A stretch of 63,746 bases of DNA, from the IMG/VR virus record IMGVR_UViG_3300007734_000746, positions 1 through 63,746 of that record; one strand, written 5' to 3'. The stretch is from a virus. Of this stretch, positions 47,001-55,622 are shown piece after piece; position 1 is the stretch's first letter, and the number at the start of each line of letters is the position of its first letter. A program made the position numbers and the translations under genes. Below the pieces are notes generated by a model. It had not been told where the DNA came from. It made no database searches and saw nothing but the letters and a program-made list of their open reading frames with translations.

Positions 47001-50000
47001 GGATCAACGCCATAGTAAGTGCGAGTAAGGCGCTCAGCCGGAGTCATGCTCTCGGCATTGTTAGCCATGAAGAATGCGTAGGCAAAACCTTCAGGCGTCA
47101 GAGAACGGGCGTATTTATTCTTGCCGCTAATCTTGTGGATTTTTGAACCTTCAGTTGGCTCAACTGGAGCCATAGGAAGATCATTTTGAAAGTTACCCCA
47201 CAGCAGGGTTTTCTTTGTGTATGGATCGCCGTAGAAGTTAGGATCAAACGTCAGGTGGGCTGGCGGCAAATTGTTTAGCTTTGCGATTCGCCCAACAGGA
47301 TTTTCCATTGCCCAAATTTTTGGCTGGAGAAATTCCACTGTGCGCAATACTTGTTTTACCAACTCATTGCTTAATTCAGTTTGTCCTTTAGCATCTTTTG
47401 CCGCCCAAAACTGAGCGCCGGATGACGCAAAGTCTGTGCATGGTGGGGCCGCAAGGATGCCCCAAATATTCATATCGCCAAAGCCCTCATTAAGAAGATA
47501 CTCTGCGCTAAAGTCGTTAATATCTTCGCCGGTCTGTATATCAAAAGTCCATACGTTATAGCCAGCCTCACGCCACGGCTTAGACCACTCACCAGAAGCG
47601 TCAAACAGGCTCATAATGGTCCTGTCAAAATTCTTATTGGTCTTACCCTGGCGTGCGGCTTCCGCCTTCCATTCTTCAATCTGAGCCTTGGCCTCTTCAG
47701 GCGCCATCATTTCAGTTGGCTTTGGCTTAGCTGGCTTTTCAGCCGGATGCATTAGCGCGTTATAGCGAGTATCGTAGGGATTTTCTTCTTTTGGAGTTTC
47801 GCTTAAAAGCTTTCCAACAGTATCAGAGTCAGCTTCAAAAGGAACAACCTTAACACCGTCTTCTGTAATGTCTAGCTCTTCCTCAACCTTCTCTTCCTCT
47901 TGAGCAAAGATATCCTTCTGCCCACGCGCAGCCGCGACATCGGCAGCACGATCACTGCCGGTTAAAGTAAATTCACCAACCTCTTTGTCGGCTTTGGCTT
48001 TTTCTTCAGACTCTTTTTTGGCTTTAGCTTCGGCGGCTTCCGCTTCCTCTGCCTTCTTGCGATACTCTTCTTTGGCCCTTAATCCTTCTGGGGTTGGGCG
48101 AGTAAGCGCTTTTCCTTCATCTGGCTCAGTAGATGGAATCTCGCTTTCGGGCTCAACGCTGCGAGCATTGATTTCACTCTGTCTTTTTTCGTCGGCTGCT
48201 TCTTGAAGTTCAAGGTTCTGCTCCTCAATAGTTAGGTAGTCGTTAATTAATTTCTCAGCCTCTTCAACAGAGCCAAAGATTTGCTCAATCTCTACCTGTG
48301 ATTCGTAGGGAATGTAGTTCTGGTTGCGTACTTGATCTTTGATGTACTCTTCCGCCTCCTGGCCGTCAAAGCCTGGAACGTTAGAGCGCATTTGGAACGG
48401 CAGGAAATCATCTAAGTCTCCATCCGAAACCATGTCTGCGATTGACTTGCCACTAGATCCTTTTTTGGCTTGGAGCTTCTTCTGGTAAACCTGTGGGCTC
48501 TTACCAAATAACTCAGCTATATCACTAGAGCCAAGCTTTCCAACCAAAGCAGTCCATAGGCTACCCCCAGGCTTTCCTTTGATTTTGCTAACAGCCTTCT
48601 CACCTTCGCTAACCCTTTGCTCCGCCTCGGTAATTTCCTGCGGCCGTGGAACAGCCTTGCGGATTACTTGTTGGGCTTGGGTAGCAGAGTCGTTGGCGCG
48701 CTTGATGGAAAGATTAAATTTATCTGCATCAGCACGCTTGTATTCGTTTTGAATGGCGTAGTGATCTCGCAAAAGCTTCAATCCATCAGACAATAAATTG
48801 CTGTATTGAGTTTTTAAATTACCCAACCCTAGAGGAAGTTTTGTATCGTTAACTTGATAGCCAAGATTATTAAGGGCTGTAATTACATCCTGTATGGACG
48901 CACTTACATTATCAAAAGCAGTCTTTGCCTCGGGTGAGGCTGTTTTTTGAAATGTATCGTAATACTTTTGCTCATTAGCCTCCAAGAAGTCAGACCACTT
49001 AAAGCCCTCTTCTTTGGCCTCTGCTTTGCCTTGCTTTGCTTGAAACTCTTGCAGCTTTTCTTTGTAAAAAGGAATAGATTCTTTTTTAAACATTCCTCTT
49101 TTAACACTATTGCGCACCGTATCTGCAAAATCTTTTTGCCCAGCAGCCTCTATTTGTTCAGCCAAATCTAAAGCTTCTTGTTGGTCCGGCGTAGGATTGC
49201 TTAAAGTTTTTTCACCAATCTCTCCTATTATGCGATCTCTCTCAGCTTGGATTTTGTCCAACTGATCTTGGCTAATACGCCCTTCCCTGAAAGCTTTCTT
49301 TGCATTAAAGCTAACAGTATTAATGATGGTGTATTGCTCTTCAATAGGGCGGTCTTTAAGATTGCCAAGCGTCAATCTTTCAGCAGGGGCTGCGGGCGCT
49401 TGTTCTCCTTGCGCTTCTGCTTGCTTGGCTTTAGGGGTTTCAATGCCACTTAGGGCTCCTTCAATAGAAACAGGGGTTGGGGTAGTTGGAGCTTGTTCCT
49501 CCACTTGCTTGCGAACAAATGGGCCGGCCTCCGCTACTGTTGGCTGGATTCCGGCGGCTTTAGGCTCTTCAACATTAACAGGTGGTAAAGTTGCGACTCC
49601 AACAGGAGCTTGTCCCAATGCCTCACGCAGCATTGCCTCTGTATCCATAGATTCAGACGGCGCAGCGGTAAGGCCAGCAATACCAGCCGGAGGAGTAATA
49701 GGAGCACCGCCACTTGGAGGGGTTGGAGGCTCATTTGGACGGGCTGTAGGAGGGGTTATTTCTAGACCAGGAACATTAGCTCGGACGTTTGTTCCTTGAC
49801 GGACGCCTGCGTCTGGGCTTAGTGATTGGCGTACTAATTGATCTATCGCTTCTTGATTGACAGTGGCGCCTTTTGCACCCTCTTCTAATGCCTTTGCAAG
49901 CACCTCAGCGCGGGTTTGTTCGCCTGTTTTGGCACCATAAACCCTGGCCCCAGTAGTAACAGCACCGCCACCTAGCGCTCCAGCAGCCTCCGCCGCAGCA

Positions 50001-51226
50001 GCATTCAAAATGTCTTTAAGATTCTTTTCTGTTAAGAATTCTTCCTGTTCTTTTTCACGAACTTGGCCGGCAATCTGTGTGGCTTGTTGAGCGCCGCCGG
50101 TAAGGAATTCTTCAGCCATTTGCTTGGGAACTTCTTTGACGCCAGCTTTAAAGGCTTGCTTCTTAGTCTCTCCAGCAACAACTTCTTTAAGCCCGCGCTT
50201 AGCCAATGCAGCATCAGGACCAAGTACGCTGTCCAACATGCCATTGATGATGCCAACAGCCAGGGTGGTATCGCCAGTCTTTGTAATGTAATCAATGACA
50301 GTATCAGCCCGCTTGTTCCGAGGCATGTCTTTGATTTGATCTTTCAATGCGCTAAGGCGGTCATCCACAGCCTGGGCCGTGCCCATGCCAGCCCCAAGTA
50401 AAGCAACTCCGCCAGGCCCGGTGGTTACCGCTGCCAGCATGATAGGAGCCATTTGAACTGCGCCAGAGCCTACGTTGTAAGCGAGCCAGTTGGCAAAGTC
50501 TTTGACGTTTTCTACGTCTGTTAGGTCAGTTGTACGTCCTTTGTACTTAACTGAGTCTTTTTGGTATTGGTCTAAAGTCTCCAAAGAGGCAGAGACAAAA
50601 TCCTTGCGCCTGCCAATCTCATCGACTGTGCGGTTACGAATCTTCTCGCGCATAGCTGGATCAGCGCCCAAATACGCACGCGCTTGCGATGTAGAAATAT
50701 CCAATCCGCGCAACTGGTCTGGGTTGGTAATCTCACCAGTCTCAATCTTGTTAAAGAGGTCAAGCCTTTTTTGCACAGTGCCAAGCGCGCCAACATCTTT
50801 GTAGATGCCAGCTTGCTCCCACATGGATGGCAGGGCAATTTTTGCAGCGCTTTCCACGCCTTTGCCAAGCTCTTCCATAGGGCGAGCTTTCGATGGCGGA
50901 CGAGGTGCTTTGGGCGCAGCTGCCACAGGCTCGGCGCCTGGAGCGCCAATAGCGCCCATTACTTGATCCTCTGGGGAAAATATGGGCTCAGCTTGCGGCG
51001 CAGTAAATGGTTTGGCTAGAAGGCTTCTTATGCCAGCACTTGATGGAGTGGCTGTAGCGTAGGCTTGCTCTTGAGGAGACATAGCCGTATTGCCTGCAAA
51101 ATCAGGAACCTTTGGCGCAGGAGTAGGCGGCTGCTTTTCAAGGTAACTTAGGATTTTTGCCTTAGCTTCAGCCGGGTCCTCAGTGGTAATGTCGTACTGC
51201 TGACCCTTGTACTCATAAATGGGCAT
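41036..51226 (-). CDS. Giant internal 'polyvalent' virion protein (3396 aa)
   Basis: Approximate layout: residues 1-35 YEYKGQQYDIT head; 255-285 hydrophobic Ala/Gly segment; ~450-640 Pro-rich linker; ~640-1130 helices; ~1200-1340 C5-methyltransferase-like domain (SLFDASG..., APPCTDFASSG ~1261, MENPVGR ~1307); ~1470-1580 ParB-like segment (GDGRHRYAYLRDSG); ~1600-1740 GNAT-like (RNQGKANEAL); ~1860-2070 L,D-transpeptidase (HSVWTHE, YSFGCINV with Cys ~2041); ~2230-2310 zincin (HEILHHLE ~2292); then long helices and a C-terminal membrane-active segment ~2830-3150 (large-polyvalent-protein type). Such proteins are packed in the virion and ejected; domains may cut the wall or protect DNA. Occupies 16% of the genome. 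Confidence 0.85.
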   Translation of the reverse strand: MPIYEYKGQQYDITTEDPAEAKAKILSYLEKQPPTPAPKVPDFAGNTAMSPQEQAYATATPSSAGIRSLLAKPFTAPQAEPIFSPEDQVMGAIGAPGAEPVAAAPKAPRPPSKARPMEELGKGVESAAKIALPSMWEQAGIYKDVGALGTVQKRLDLFNKIETGEITNPDQLRGLDISTSQARAYLGADPAMREKIRNRTVDEIGRRKDFVSASLETLDQYQKDSVKYKGRTTDLTDVENVKDFANWLAYNVGSGAVQMAPIMLAAVTTGPGGVALLGAGMGTAQAVDDRLSALKDQIKDMPRNKRADTVIDYITKTGDTTLAVGIINGMLDSVLGPDAALAKRGLKEVVAGETKKQAFKAGVKEVPKQMAEEFLTGGAQQATQIAGQVREKEQEEFLTEKNLKDILNAAAAEAAGALGGGAVTTGARVYGAKTGEQTRAEVLAKALEEGAKGATVNQEAIDQLVRQSLSPDAGVRQGTNVRANVPGLEITPPTARPNEPPTPPSGGAPITPPAGIAGLTAAPSESMDTEAMLREALGQAPVGVATLPPVNVEEPKAAGIQPTVAEAGPFVRKQVEEQAPTTPTPVSIEGALSGIETPKAKQAEAQGEQAPAAPAERLTLGNLKDRPIEEQYTIINTVSFNAKKAFREGRISQDQLDKIQAERDRIIGEIGEKTLSNPTPDQQEALDLAEQIEAAGQKDFADTVRNSVKRGMFKKESIPFYKEKLQEFQAKQGKAEAKEEGFKWSDFLEANEQKYYDTFQKTASPEAKTAFDNVSASIQDVITALNNLGYQVNDTKLPLGLGNLKTQYSNLLSDGLKLLRDHYAIQNEYKRADADKFNLSIKRANDSATQAQQVIRKAVPRPQEITEAEQRVSEGEKAVSKIKGKPGGSLWTALVGKLGSSDIAELFGKSPQVYQKKLQAKKGSSGKSIADMVSDGDLDDFLPFQMRSNVPGFDGQEAEEYIKDQVRNQNYIPYESQVEIEQIFGSVEEAEKLINDYLTIEEQNLELQEAADEKRQSEINARSVEPESEIPSTEPDEGKALTRPTPEGLRAKEEYRKKAEEAEAAEAKAKKESEEKAKADKEVGEFTLTGSDRAADVAAARGQKDIFAQEEEKVEEELDITEDGVKVVPFEADSDTVGKLLSETPKEENPYDTRYNALMHPAEKPAKPKPTEMMAPEEAKAQIEEWKAEAARQGKTNKNFDRTIMSLFDASGEWSKPWREAGYNVWTFDIQTGEDINDFSAEYLLNEGFGDMNIWGILAAPPCTDFASSGAQFWAAKDAKGQTELSNELVKQVLRTVEFLQPKIWAMENPVGRIAKLNNLPPAHLTFDPNFYGDPYTKKTLLWGNFQNDLPMAPVEPTEGSKIHKISGKNKYARSLTPEGFAYAFFMANNAESMTPAERLTRTYYGVDPKAFEGATEADEEAIDSSLFQDKYYDGDLEEAANIARDIIGGQQEEQEEKAPAKLEDVIQVNGKDVPVTMHRLEKENQLVKVNTDAFDKAFSKTTWQYVGEGGEGGIEGRYKKFAEFIKDAKSIEAPNVSVDKDGAIVFGDGRHRYAYLRDSGVKNIPLSMDAESVKNAEKFGYIGKQEGVKLEPVETPEGRSLRYPMAAVLFNDGYEVLALKDPRTYVDKGGDPHRTFEKDGVRVSLTPQLVLFQDKNAVLTGQGESTDLVINALLVDQAKRNQGKANEALQNIVDAADQYGVTLYIEPVPLVNIKEKNFGLDRQQLEDLYKKFGFDFAEDSNKVMVREPEVEVLGPAEKPAAPRLTNEPYTIEGEFTEIGEEKQHALLTDQTSKLSEDQKKSLESQYGAKRDSTEFLDSLRKDVIAFITQGAKAVNGKIRAIIKQIANGVLSVAIVFNPQFVSKPYTIAVPQYDIKTSEVIKDLPKEAQSMSDAAKRAYGVIYPALEKQLKEKDKLFIVADKRSGNTYLFNPDGSLLLQSKTLFGKAIGDYMHGDNEIEANRITPAGVFDLGLRDAKRSAGEAYTAGDYDFGKVFVLDKSHMGSNGPYSNTIMHSVWTHETDAKQRLAALEKPGAEDSRYSFGCINVNKETFKYLITNHLNQMDGAKIFIVPENGANVMDFINGKAMYSDDIIRQKVEPVTKTTVTEKQVPAPKPGVERKQTGRETELAKLEVKTEEEAPGKEPKEPKEPTFYDIQGYTDEEREKRSTSLKRTIKTLNRMRKDGRITDEKFVEEADAAIAADEEQRLEKEPSERKRGFLHIQKRLNEAVMAGDMSREARDLAVWFMGQNEDLVSDLGISIIGKGQAGQGGQYDSFYRIATIIKNASSNLTATHEILHHLERMMPTKIRQAIRKAWASQLAKAAKAAKTPNEKLYFAALMDAHYGDGNIANIEVPKGAEKTYEQIKSLLEALQKRGSSEDFAMEMLKLGMVPVANYEYFNPSEFWAVNGSDIVKARYDAVQGGLLARLKNWLKEFGQKIKSLFGLKSDASIIRALDSLAKSDGKFVTREMLGEGYYLSIQNYKGNAAPTALWDTVEPSFTDGLIYQGADKQIDTKRVIERINEKVGQIDERLDAYTKETLYHGRSAERILDFLKDDFRPLLEQMKREGISVEALETYLHNRHAQERNEQINKINLSPDVQDTGSGIKTTDAQDYLSNLPAAEKAKLERFAAKIDDIIDGTQKMLVDGGLETQDTIDQWNKTYKHYVPLQRDDLDFVHTGSGYVGGVGTKGGASKRAVGSVKPVKDILANIAMQREKAIRRSEQAKVGRALYALAITNPNPKFWLPINPNAIKNKAKLIQEMVSLGLTIQDAESLIRPLQTPSIDKTTGLVRYDVNPAQYNSKNVFPVRINGEDRFIIFNPKDERAMRMAMSLKNLDSDQLGFVLGNIGAVTRWIASINTQFNPVFGAWNMTRDVQSAAFNLSTTEIAGKEKEVLKGTLPAMFAIWKSLRKKPASSPEEQALIDLFDQMRLAGGTTGFAKQFSGQSESFDKFVERMRTGAPKEKVNIVEQEMKRLNRGNVKKATQKLFDWLSDYNDAMENAVRLSAFKVALEKGLSEQKAASIAKELTVNFNRKGAASPTFQALYAFINASVQGTARLIQTLNGPMGKKIIAGGIALGVIQAIALALNGYDDGDPPEFLKDKNLIIPIPFAGNNYIILPMPPGLNVFPGIGRILTEAVLIKGGLLKSNQGLGDKALSIGSLILDSFNPLGAGSFTQMIAPTAFDPLFAISANKDAFGRPIYKKDMATQPTPGYERSRPTATFISQGIAEFLNFITSPMGTKHTKGLVSPTADEIDYLAGQYFGGVGREVIKGVGSIKAAAEGEEVPAYKIPVVGKLYGETKTPAAISAKFYDNISQMAEYEHEIKKRIQNKEPVEEYKKANPESKLWQQANNVENRISKLNKEKKMYLDKNDTKNARRIEEMRIKAMKDFNDKVKAAQ

Positions 51227-51234
51227 GGCAAGCC

Positions 51235-52845
51235 TTAATCAAGTTTAATTACTTTTGGCGCAGAAGACCCGCCTCCAAAGAAGGTTCCCATCTTACTAAA
51301 AAATCCTGGCTCTTCTTTTGGCTTATCTTGGAAAGACTCGTAGGTTGGCAATGCACTTGGCTGCGGAACAGGTAGTCCAGCTGCCTTGTAAGCATCCGCA
51401 CGATACTTGTCTCTAATAGCCCGGTAATACTTGCCAACTGGGGAATCCAACTCTTCAGCAGAAAGGCCCGCAATTCTTTTTGTCACCTCTGAAAAATCTG
51501 ATCCCGGCTTGCTTAAGTTTGCCTCAACTCTTCCAATTACTTTTTGCTCAGCGGTGGGCCGAGATTCTCTAAGAGCCTCTAATTGTTCTTGACGAAGAGC
51601 TAGCTCAGAATTTTTTGTAGCTTCTTGATACTTTAATCTCTGACGCTCAATATCTCTTTGGCTTGCATGATTGGCAATCATCTCTTTCAAAGTAAGAGCC
51701 GCATTATTTTCAAGCTGCTTGTAATGATCAAGAGTGCCTTTTGTCTGCATTTCTGTATTAGCAGCGGTAAGTGCATCTTTAGAGGCGGTAACTGCAAGAG
51801 ATTCGCGTTTTGCAATTCTGTCGGCAAGCGCTTTTTGATAGGCAATAGCATCAGCAACACGCCCTTCAATTTGCGCTTTTGCATAGGCCTGGCGCAGCGT
51901 TTCAATGTCAGCATCCAACTTGCCAACTTCAATCATTTGCTGACGCTCAAGAGCCTGTTGAGCCTGCTGTCGTTTAATGTCTTCAGCGGTGTAATTGCTG
52001 TATGACTTACCAAACCCAGCAAATGCAGCGCCAAGGCCTTTTTGGCCACGAGTAGCTTCACCAGCTGCAATTAATGCATCACCAAGCGCGCCTAGTCCCA
52101 TGCGCTTTTGGTTTTCTTGGAATTGCGCTTTACTGGCTTTATTTTGCTCATCAAGCTTGGCAGACAATGCAGACAACGCAGAGCCTGGGATTACGCTCAC
52201 CAGCCTAGCCAACTCTGGATTTTTTTCCAATATTGCCTGACGGATAGCTTCTGGATCTTTAGGCATAGGCTCATCAGTATCACCCCTAATAGCCTTGGCC
52301 AAAGCAGCAGTTGCTGGGCCTGTCAAAGATGCAACTCCGGCTTGCGGCATTGCAGACGCAGGAGGACCTTGCATTTCCATGTTAGCGCGGGCTTCAGCTT
52401 CACCAGCAGTTTCTTCATCTGCCTCACCACCTCCACCAAACGCAACAATACCTCCAGGCGCGTAATGAAACATATCATCACGGACCGGAAGCTCGGCCAC
52501 TCCGCCTCCAGCCATAGCTGGCATTTCTTGAGGAGCGCCCTGAGGCATCCCTTGCGGCATACCTTGTGCAAGCTGCGCTATTCCTTGTGGTGCTTGTTGA
52601 GGCATTTGAGCTACACCCTGAGGCATACCCTGAGGCATTGCACGAGGAGCGCCTACTTCAGCCTCTAGCTTATCTTTAACAGACTGCGTTGGCATTTCTG
52701 TTTTTCGCTTTTCTGCTCTGCTGCGGCGCTCAAGCTCACCCAAAGCCATATAAGGAGGTACCTCTGGGTTCTGGGCATTTGCGTAGGATTTAACTACGTC
52801 AGTAGGAAGATCTTTAAGATGTTCCTGAATTTGTATCAGATTCAT
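51235..52845 (-). CDS. Internal virion protein with MPQG repeats (536 aa)
   Basis: Starts MNLIQIQEHLKDLPTDVVKS and YANAQNPEVPPYMALGELERR, a conserved start of virion proteins encoded beside polyvalent proteins. Residues ~65-115 are (MPQG)n-rich, followed by GGGxAELPVRxDMFHYAPGGIVAFGGGG. A long helical, coiled-coil region (~260-450) and a Gly/Pro end follow. Probably part of the ejected internal core; six bases separate it from the giant gene. Confidence 0.7.
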   Translation of the reverse strand: MNLIQIQEHLKDLPTDVVKSYANAQNPEVPPYMALGELERRSRAEKRKTEMPTQSVKDKLEAEVGAPRAMPQGMPQGVAQMPQQAPQGIAQLAQGMPQGMPQGAPQEMPAMAGGGVAELPVRDDMFHYAPGGIVAFGGGGEADEETAGEAEARANMEMQGPPASAMPQAGVASLTGPATAALAKAIRGDTDEPMPKDPEAIRQAILEKNPELARLVSVIPGSALSALSAKLDEQNKASKAQFQENQKRMGLGALGDALIAAGEATRGQKGLGAAFAGFGKSYSNYTAEDIKRQQAQQALERQQMIEVGKLDADIETLRQAYAKAQIEGRVADAIAYQKALADRIAKRESLAVTASKDALTAANTEMQTKGTLDHYKQLENNAALTLKEMIANHASQRDIERQRLKYQEATKNSELALRQEQLEALRESRPTAEQKVIGRVEANLSKPGSDFSEVTKRIAGLSAEELDSPVGKYYRAIRDKYRADAYKAAGLPVPQPSALPTYESFQDKPKEEPGFFSKMGTFFGGGSSAPKVIKLD

Positions 52846-52856
52846 TTTCTTTATCC

Positions 52857-53744
52857 TTATGGACCTAAATCAATACCCAGTTTCTGTAAGAGTGAATTAA
52901 TATCTTTAAAGCCTAAAGCTTCTGCAACTTTGGTTCCGCCACCAAGCATAGCCAAAATATTACCTATATCGCTCATTTGGGCTGGAGTATTTGAAACAGA
53001 AGAAACGGGTAAACCTGTTATCGCATTGCGCATGTAATCCACTTGCTGGTAAGGGAACTGGCGTTGTTTTTCAAATTCAGCCAAATCAGCAGCAACGCCC
53101 TCAGACTCAATGTTGCGCTGAGTTGCACCTGTGCTTGACATCAAATCAGCTAGGGTTTTTGCCTGATTTTGTTCAGTATTAAACTGCCCCATTGCTCTGT
53201 CATAAGCATTAGCGTAGCCCGCACCAACAGTTTTGTTTTGCTCTTGCATCAAGTTACGCTGTGTTTCAGCATCCATAATGGCTTGCCTGCTTCCTCCAAA
53301 CGCACCAGCATTTGCCATCTTCCCGGCGTTTTGCATTTGCGTTATTTGAGATTGCCTGCGCAGTTCTTCTAGTTGCGGGTTTAGAACGGACTGCAAATAT
53401 GGATTCATGTACTGAGCAGCTAATCCTGGCGTACCAGTTGCGTCGCCAACAAGCTTTCCATCATCACCGTAAGTTGGAAGTTTATAAGCGTCAGCAGAAC
53501 TAAAACTTTTACCCAGATTGCTTGGGAAGTTAAGTGACTCTATGCCTTTGAATACTTTATTCTGTATATCAGACGCTCCTGCGGTAAGAGGTCCTTTATA
53601 CGTTTCATAAGGAGTACCAGCTAAAGCTTTGGCTTTACCCAAATAATCCGTAATGTAAGGAGCGGCCCAGTCTGATAAACCTTGAGCGTTTGTGCCGCCA
53701 GCGGTTAAGTTGTTGTCAAGTGTAGAAGGAGAATTGATAGGCAT
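52857..53744 (-). CDS. Internal virion/tail protein (295 aa)
   Basis: Contains WAAPYITDYLGKAKALAGTPYETYKGPLTAG, YMNPYLQSVLNPQLEELRRQSQI, and NAGKMANAGAFGGSRQAIMDAETQRNLMQEQ, helical blocks typical of podovirus internal or tail-tube proteins. It lies between two other internal-type proteins. Role inferred from context. Confidence 0.65.
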   Translation of the reverse strand: MPINSPSTLDNNLTAGGTNAQGLSDWAAPYITDYLGKAKALAGTPYETYKGPLTAGASDIQNKVFKGIESLNFPSNLGKSFSSADAYKLPTYGDDGKLVGDATGTPGLAAQYMNPYLQSVLNPQLEELRRQSQITQMQNAGKMANAGAFGGSRQAIMDAETQRNLMQEQNKTVGAGYANAYDRAMGQFNTEQNQAKTLADLMSSTGATQRNIESEGVAADLAEFEKQRQFPYQQVDYMRNAITGLPVSSVSNTPAQMSDIGNILAMLGGGTKVAEALGFKDINSLLQKLGIDLGP

Positions 53745-53753
53745 GATTATTCC

Positions 53754-55610
53754 TTATGCTGGCAAGTACTTTGCTGCCTTTGTATTGGCTGCAACGTTTT
53801 TGGTTTTACGGCGGACTTTTTGGACTCGGTCCATCATCTCATACAAACGCTTAGCGCCTGCATCTGTAGAACCGTTTCCAAGCTCAGAAACAATTCTTGC
53901 TGGTATAACAAACTCGCCGTTAGCTAAACGGGCAGGTTGTTTTTTACCAATTATGGCAGGAATTGAGTCAGAAACACCATCCCCTGGTCCTTGAAGCAAC
54001 CTTCCGCCATCGGAGTAACTTCCTAAGCCGCCAAGCGACATTAGGCCGCCGCCAGCAGCTTTTGGGGTATAGGTGGTGGGAGAGAAGTAGGTAACCCCAC
54101 CCTGCCCAGGCCGGTAAGGCGTATTTGGGTTTATCCCTTTTTTATTTACATCGTATGGAAGTTGAGTCCTTGTGGCTGTAAGCTCTGGGATGGTGGCCGT
54201 GCTGGCCGCTGGCGCGTTGCTTCCCTTGTTCATCATGGACATTAAAGCCAGCAAACCTAATGTTCCGCCAAAGCCTATTCCTGATCCTGTGCTAGATTTA
54301 CCAGTTAACGCACCTTTTGCCTTATCCAGTAAATCTGTTATACCACTCTTTGAGCCAGCAACAGTAGTTCCAGCAGCGGCAGCTAGCTCTGCTGGAGTTA
54401 ACATGCCTTCAGCCGCCGCTTTTGCGCCAGCAGAACCAGGGCCAAGTCCAGAAGCAATAGCTTCTTTTAAAGATGTTGATTTAATAACATCTGTTCCACC
54501 TGGACCGTTACCTGCCCCGGCTTTTGCAGATCCTCCAGCATCAATGTAATCTTGCGCCCCTTGTTTGGCCATTTCTACCAAAGCTGGAGTAGCGCCTTCT
54601 GTTACTACACCCGAAGCAGCGGCCAATTCAGCAGGTGTTAAAGCTCCGGTAGCGGCACCAGTAGCACCAGCAGATCCCGGAGTAAATGTGCCAGAAGCTA
54701 CCATTTCGTTTAAAGAAGTAGTAGCGCCTGGCAAAGAAGCTACTTCTGAAGCCGGTAATGCTGCGAGTTCAGTACCCAATGATCCAATCCCACCAGCAGC
54801 AGCCAATTCTGCTCCCGTCAATGCGCCTGATGCAGCCCCTAGGGCACCAGCAGATCCCGGAGTAAATGTACCAGCGGCAATCATTTCCGGGGAAAATGCA
54901 GCCGCAGTACCCAACGAGCCAATCCCAGTTGCCGCACCTGGCAATGACGCCAATTGAGCGCCAGTCAAAGCTCCTTCTGCTGCGCCTAATGTGCCAGCTC
55001 CAGCGGCAGTAGCACCTGCACCACCAGCCAACATTGGCAAAAGATAATTTGCACCAAAAGCAGTTAACGCTAATGGCGCAAGGTCTTTGATTAGAGTGCC
55101 TAAATTTTGCCTGTCAACAATAGACGTTTGTTTTCCGCTAGTATCAAAATTAACGTACTGGCTTTTCCCGTTATCGTAACGGTAACCGATTGGTGCGCCG
55201 TATTCTTGCGTAACTGTTCCTCGACCATGAGCTGTTTCTCCAACTGCATAAACAGGCTCAAGTTCTCCGCCTACTTGTTTTTCAATTGCAAGAATTTCTG
55301 GGGGTTTTGGAACCGATATTTTTCCAGCTCTAACAGTTTCTGGATCTGGCTCGTACCCAATAATTTTATTGTTTCCTTGTCTATCAATCGAATAAATTGG
55401 TTTTCCTAAATCTTTAACTTTAGGAACTTTTGCAGAGATGCCAGCGCCCACTGATTCAGCGTTTATAGCAGAAGCAACGTTGGCAGGTAAATCAGCAATT
55501 CCGCCACTAATAGAAGTAGGCGTTAATTGTTTTTCTCTAATAAATTGTTTGCCGTCACTTTTTTCATCTATAAGATCTAAATCATTTTGATCAATGTATT
55601 TTTTTGTCAT
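53754..55610 (-). CDS. Ala/Gly-rich internal virion protein with internal repeats (618 aa)
   Basis: The N-terminal ~160 residues are globular-looking (YSIDRQGNNKIIGYEPDPETV). About 175-430 are repeats of the ASGTFTPGSAGA-x-GAATGALTxAELAAA type, at ~60-residue spacing, with a matching 180-bp DNA period (identical 26-base stretches at 54664 and 54844). The C-terminal ~120 residues carry PAAGGGLMSLGGLGSYSDGGRLLQGPGDGVSDSIPA and a basic end. Such repeats suit a flexible or membrane-inserting internal protein. Confidence 0.65.
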   Translation of the reverse strand: MTKKYIDQNDLDLIDEKSDGKQFIREKQLTPTSISGGIADLPANVASAINAESVGAGISAKVPKVKDLGKPIYSIDRQGNNKIIGYEPDPETVRAGKISVPKPPEILAIEKQVGGELEPVYAVGETAHGRGTVTQEYGAPIGYRYDNGKSQYVNFDTSGKQTSIVDRQNLGTLIKDLAPLALTAFGANYLLPMLAGGAGATAAGAGTLGAAEGALTGAQLASLPGAATGIGSLGTAAAFSPEMIAAGTFTPGSAGALGAASGALTGAELAAAGGIGSLGTELAALPASEVASLPGATTSLNEMVASGTFTPGSAGATGAATGALTPAELAAASGVVTEGATPALVEMAKQGAQDYIDAGGSAKAGAGNGPGGTDVIKSTSLKEAIASGLGPGSAGAKAAAEGMLTPAELAAAAGTTVAGSKSGITDLLDKAKGALTGKSSTGSGIGFGGTLGLLALMSMMNKGSNAPAASTATIPELTATRTQLPYDVNKKGINPNTPYRPGQGGVTYFSPTTYTPKAAGGGLMSLGGLGSYSDGGRLLQGPGDGVSDSIPAIIGKKQPARLANGEFVIPARIVSELGNGSTDAGAKRLYEMMDRVQKVRRKTKNVAANTKAAKYLPA

Positions 55611-55622
55611 AATTAAAATTCC

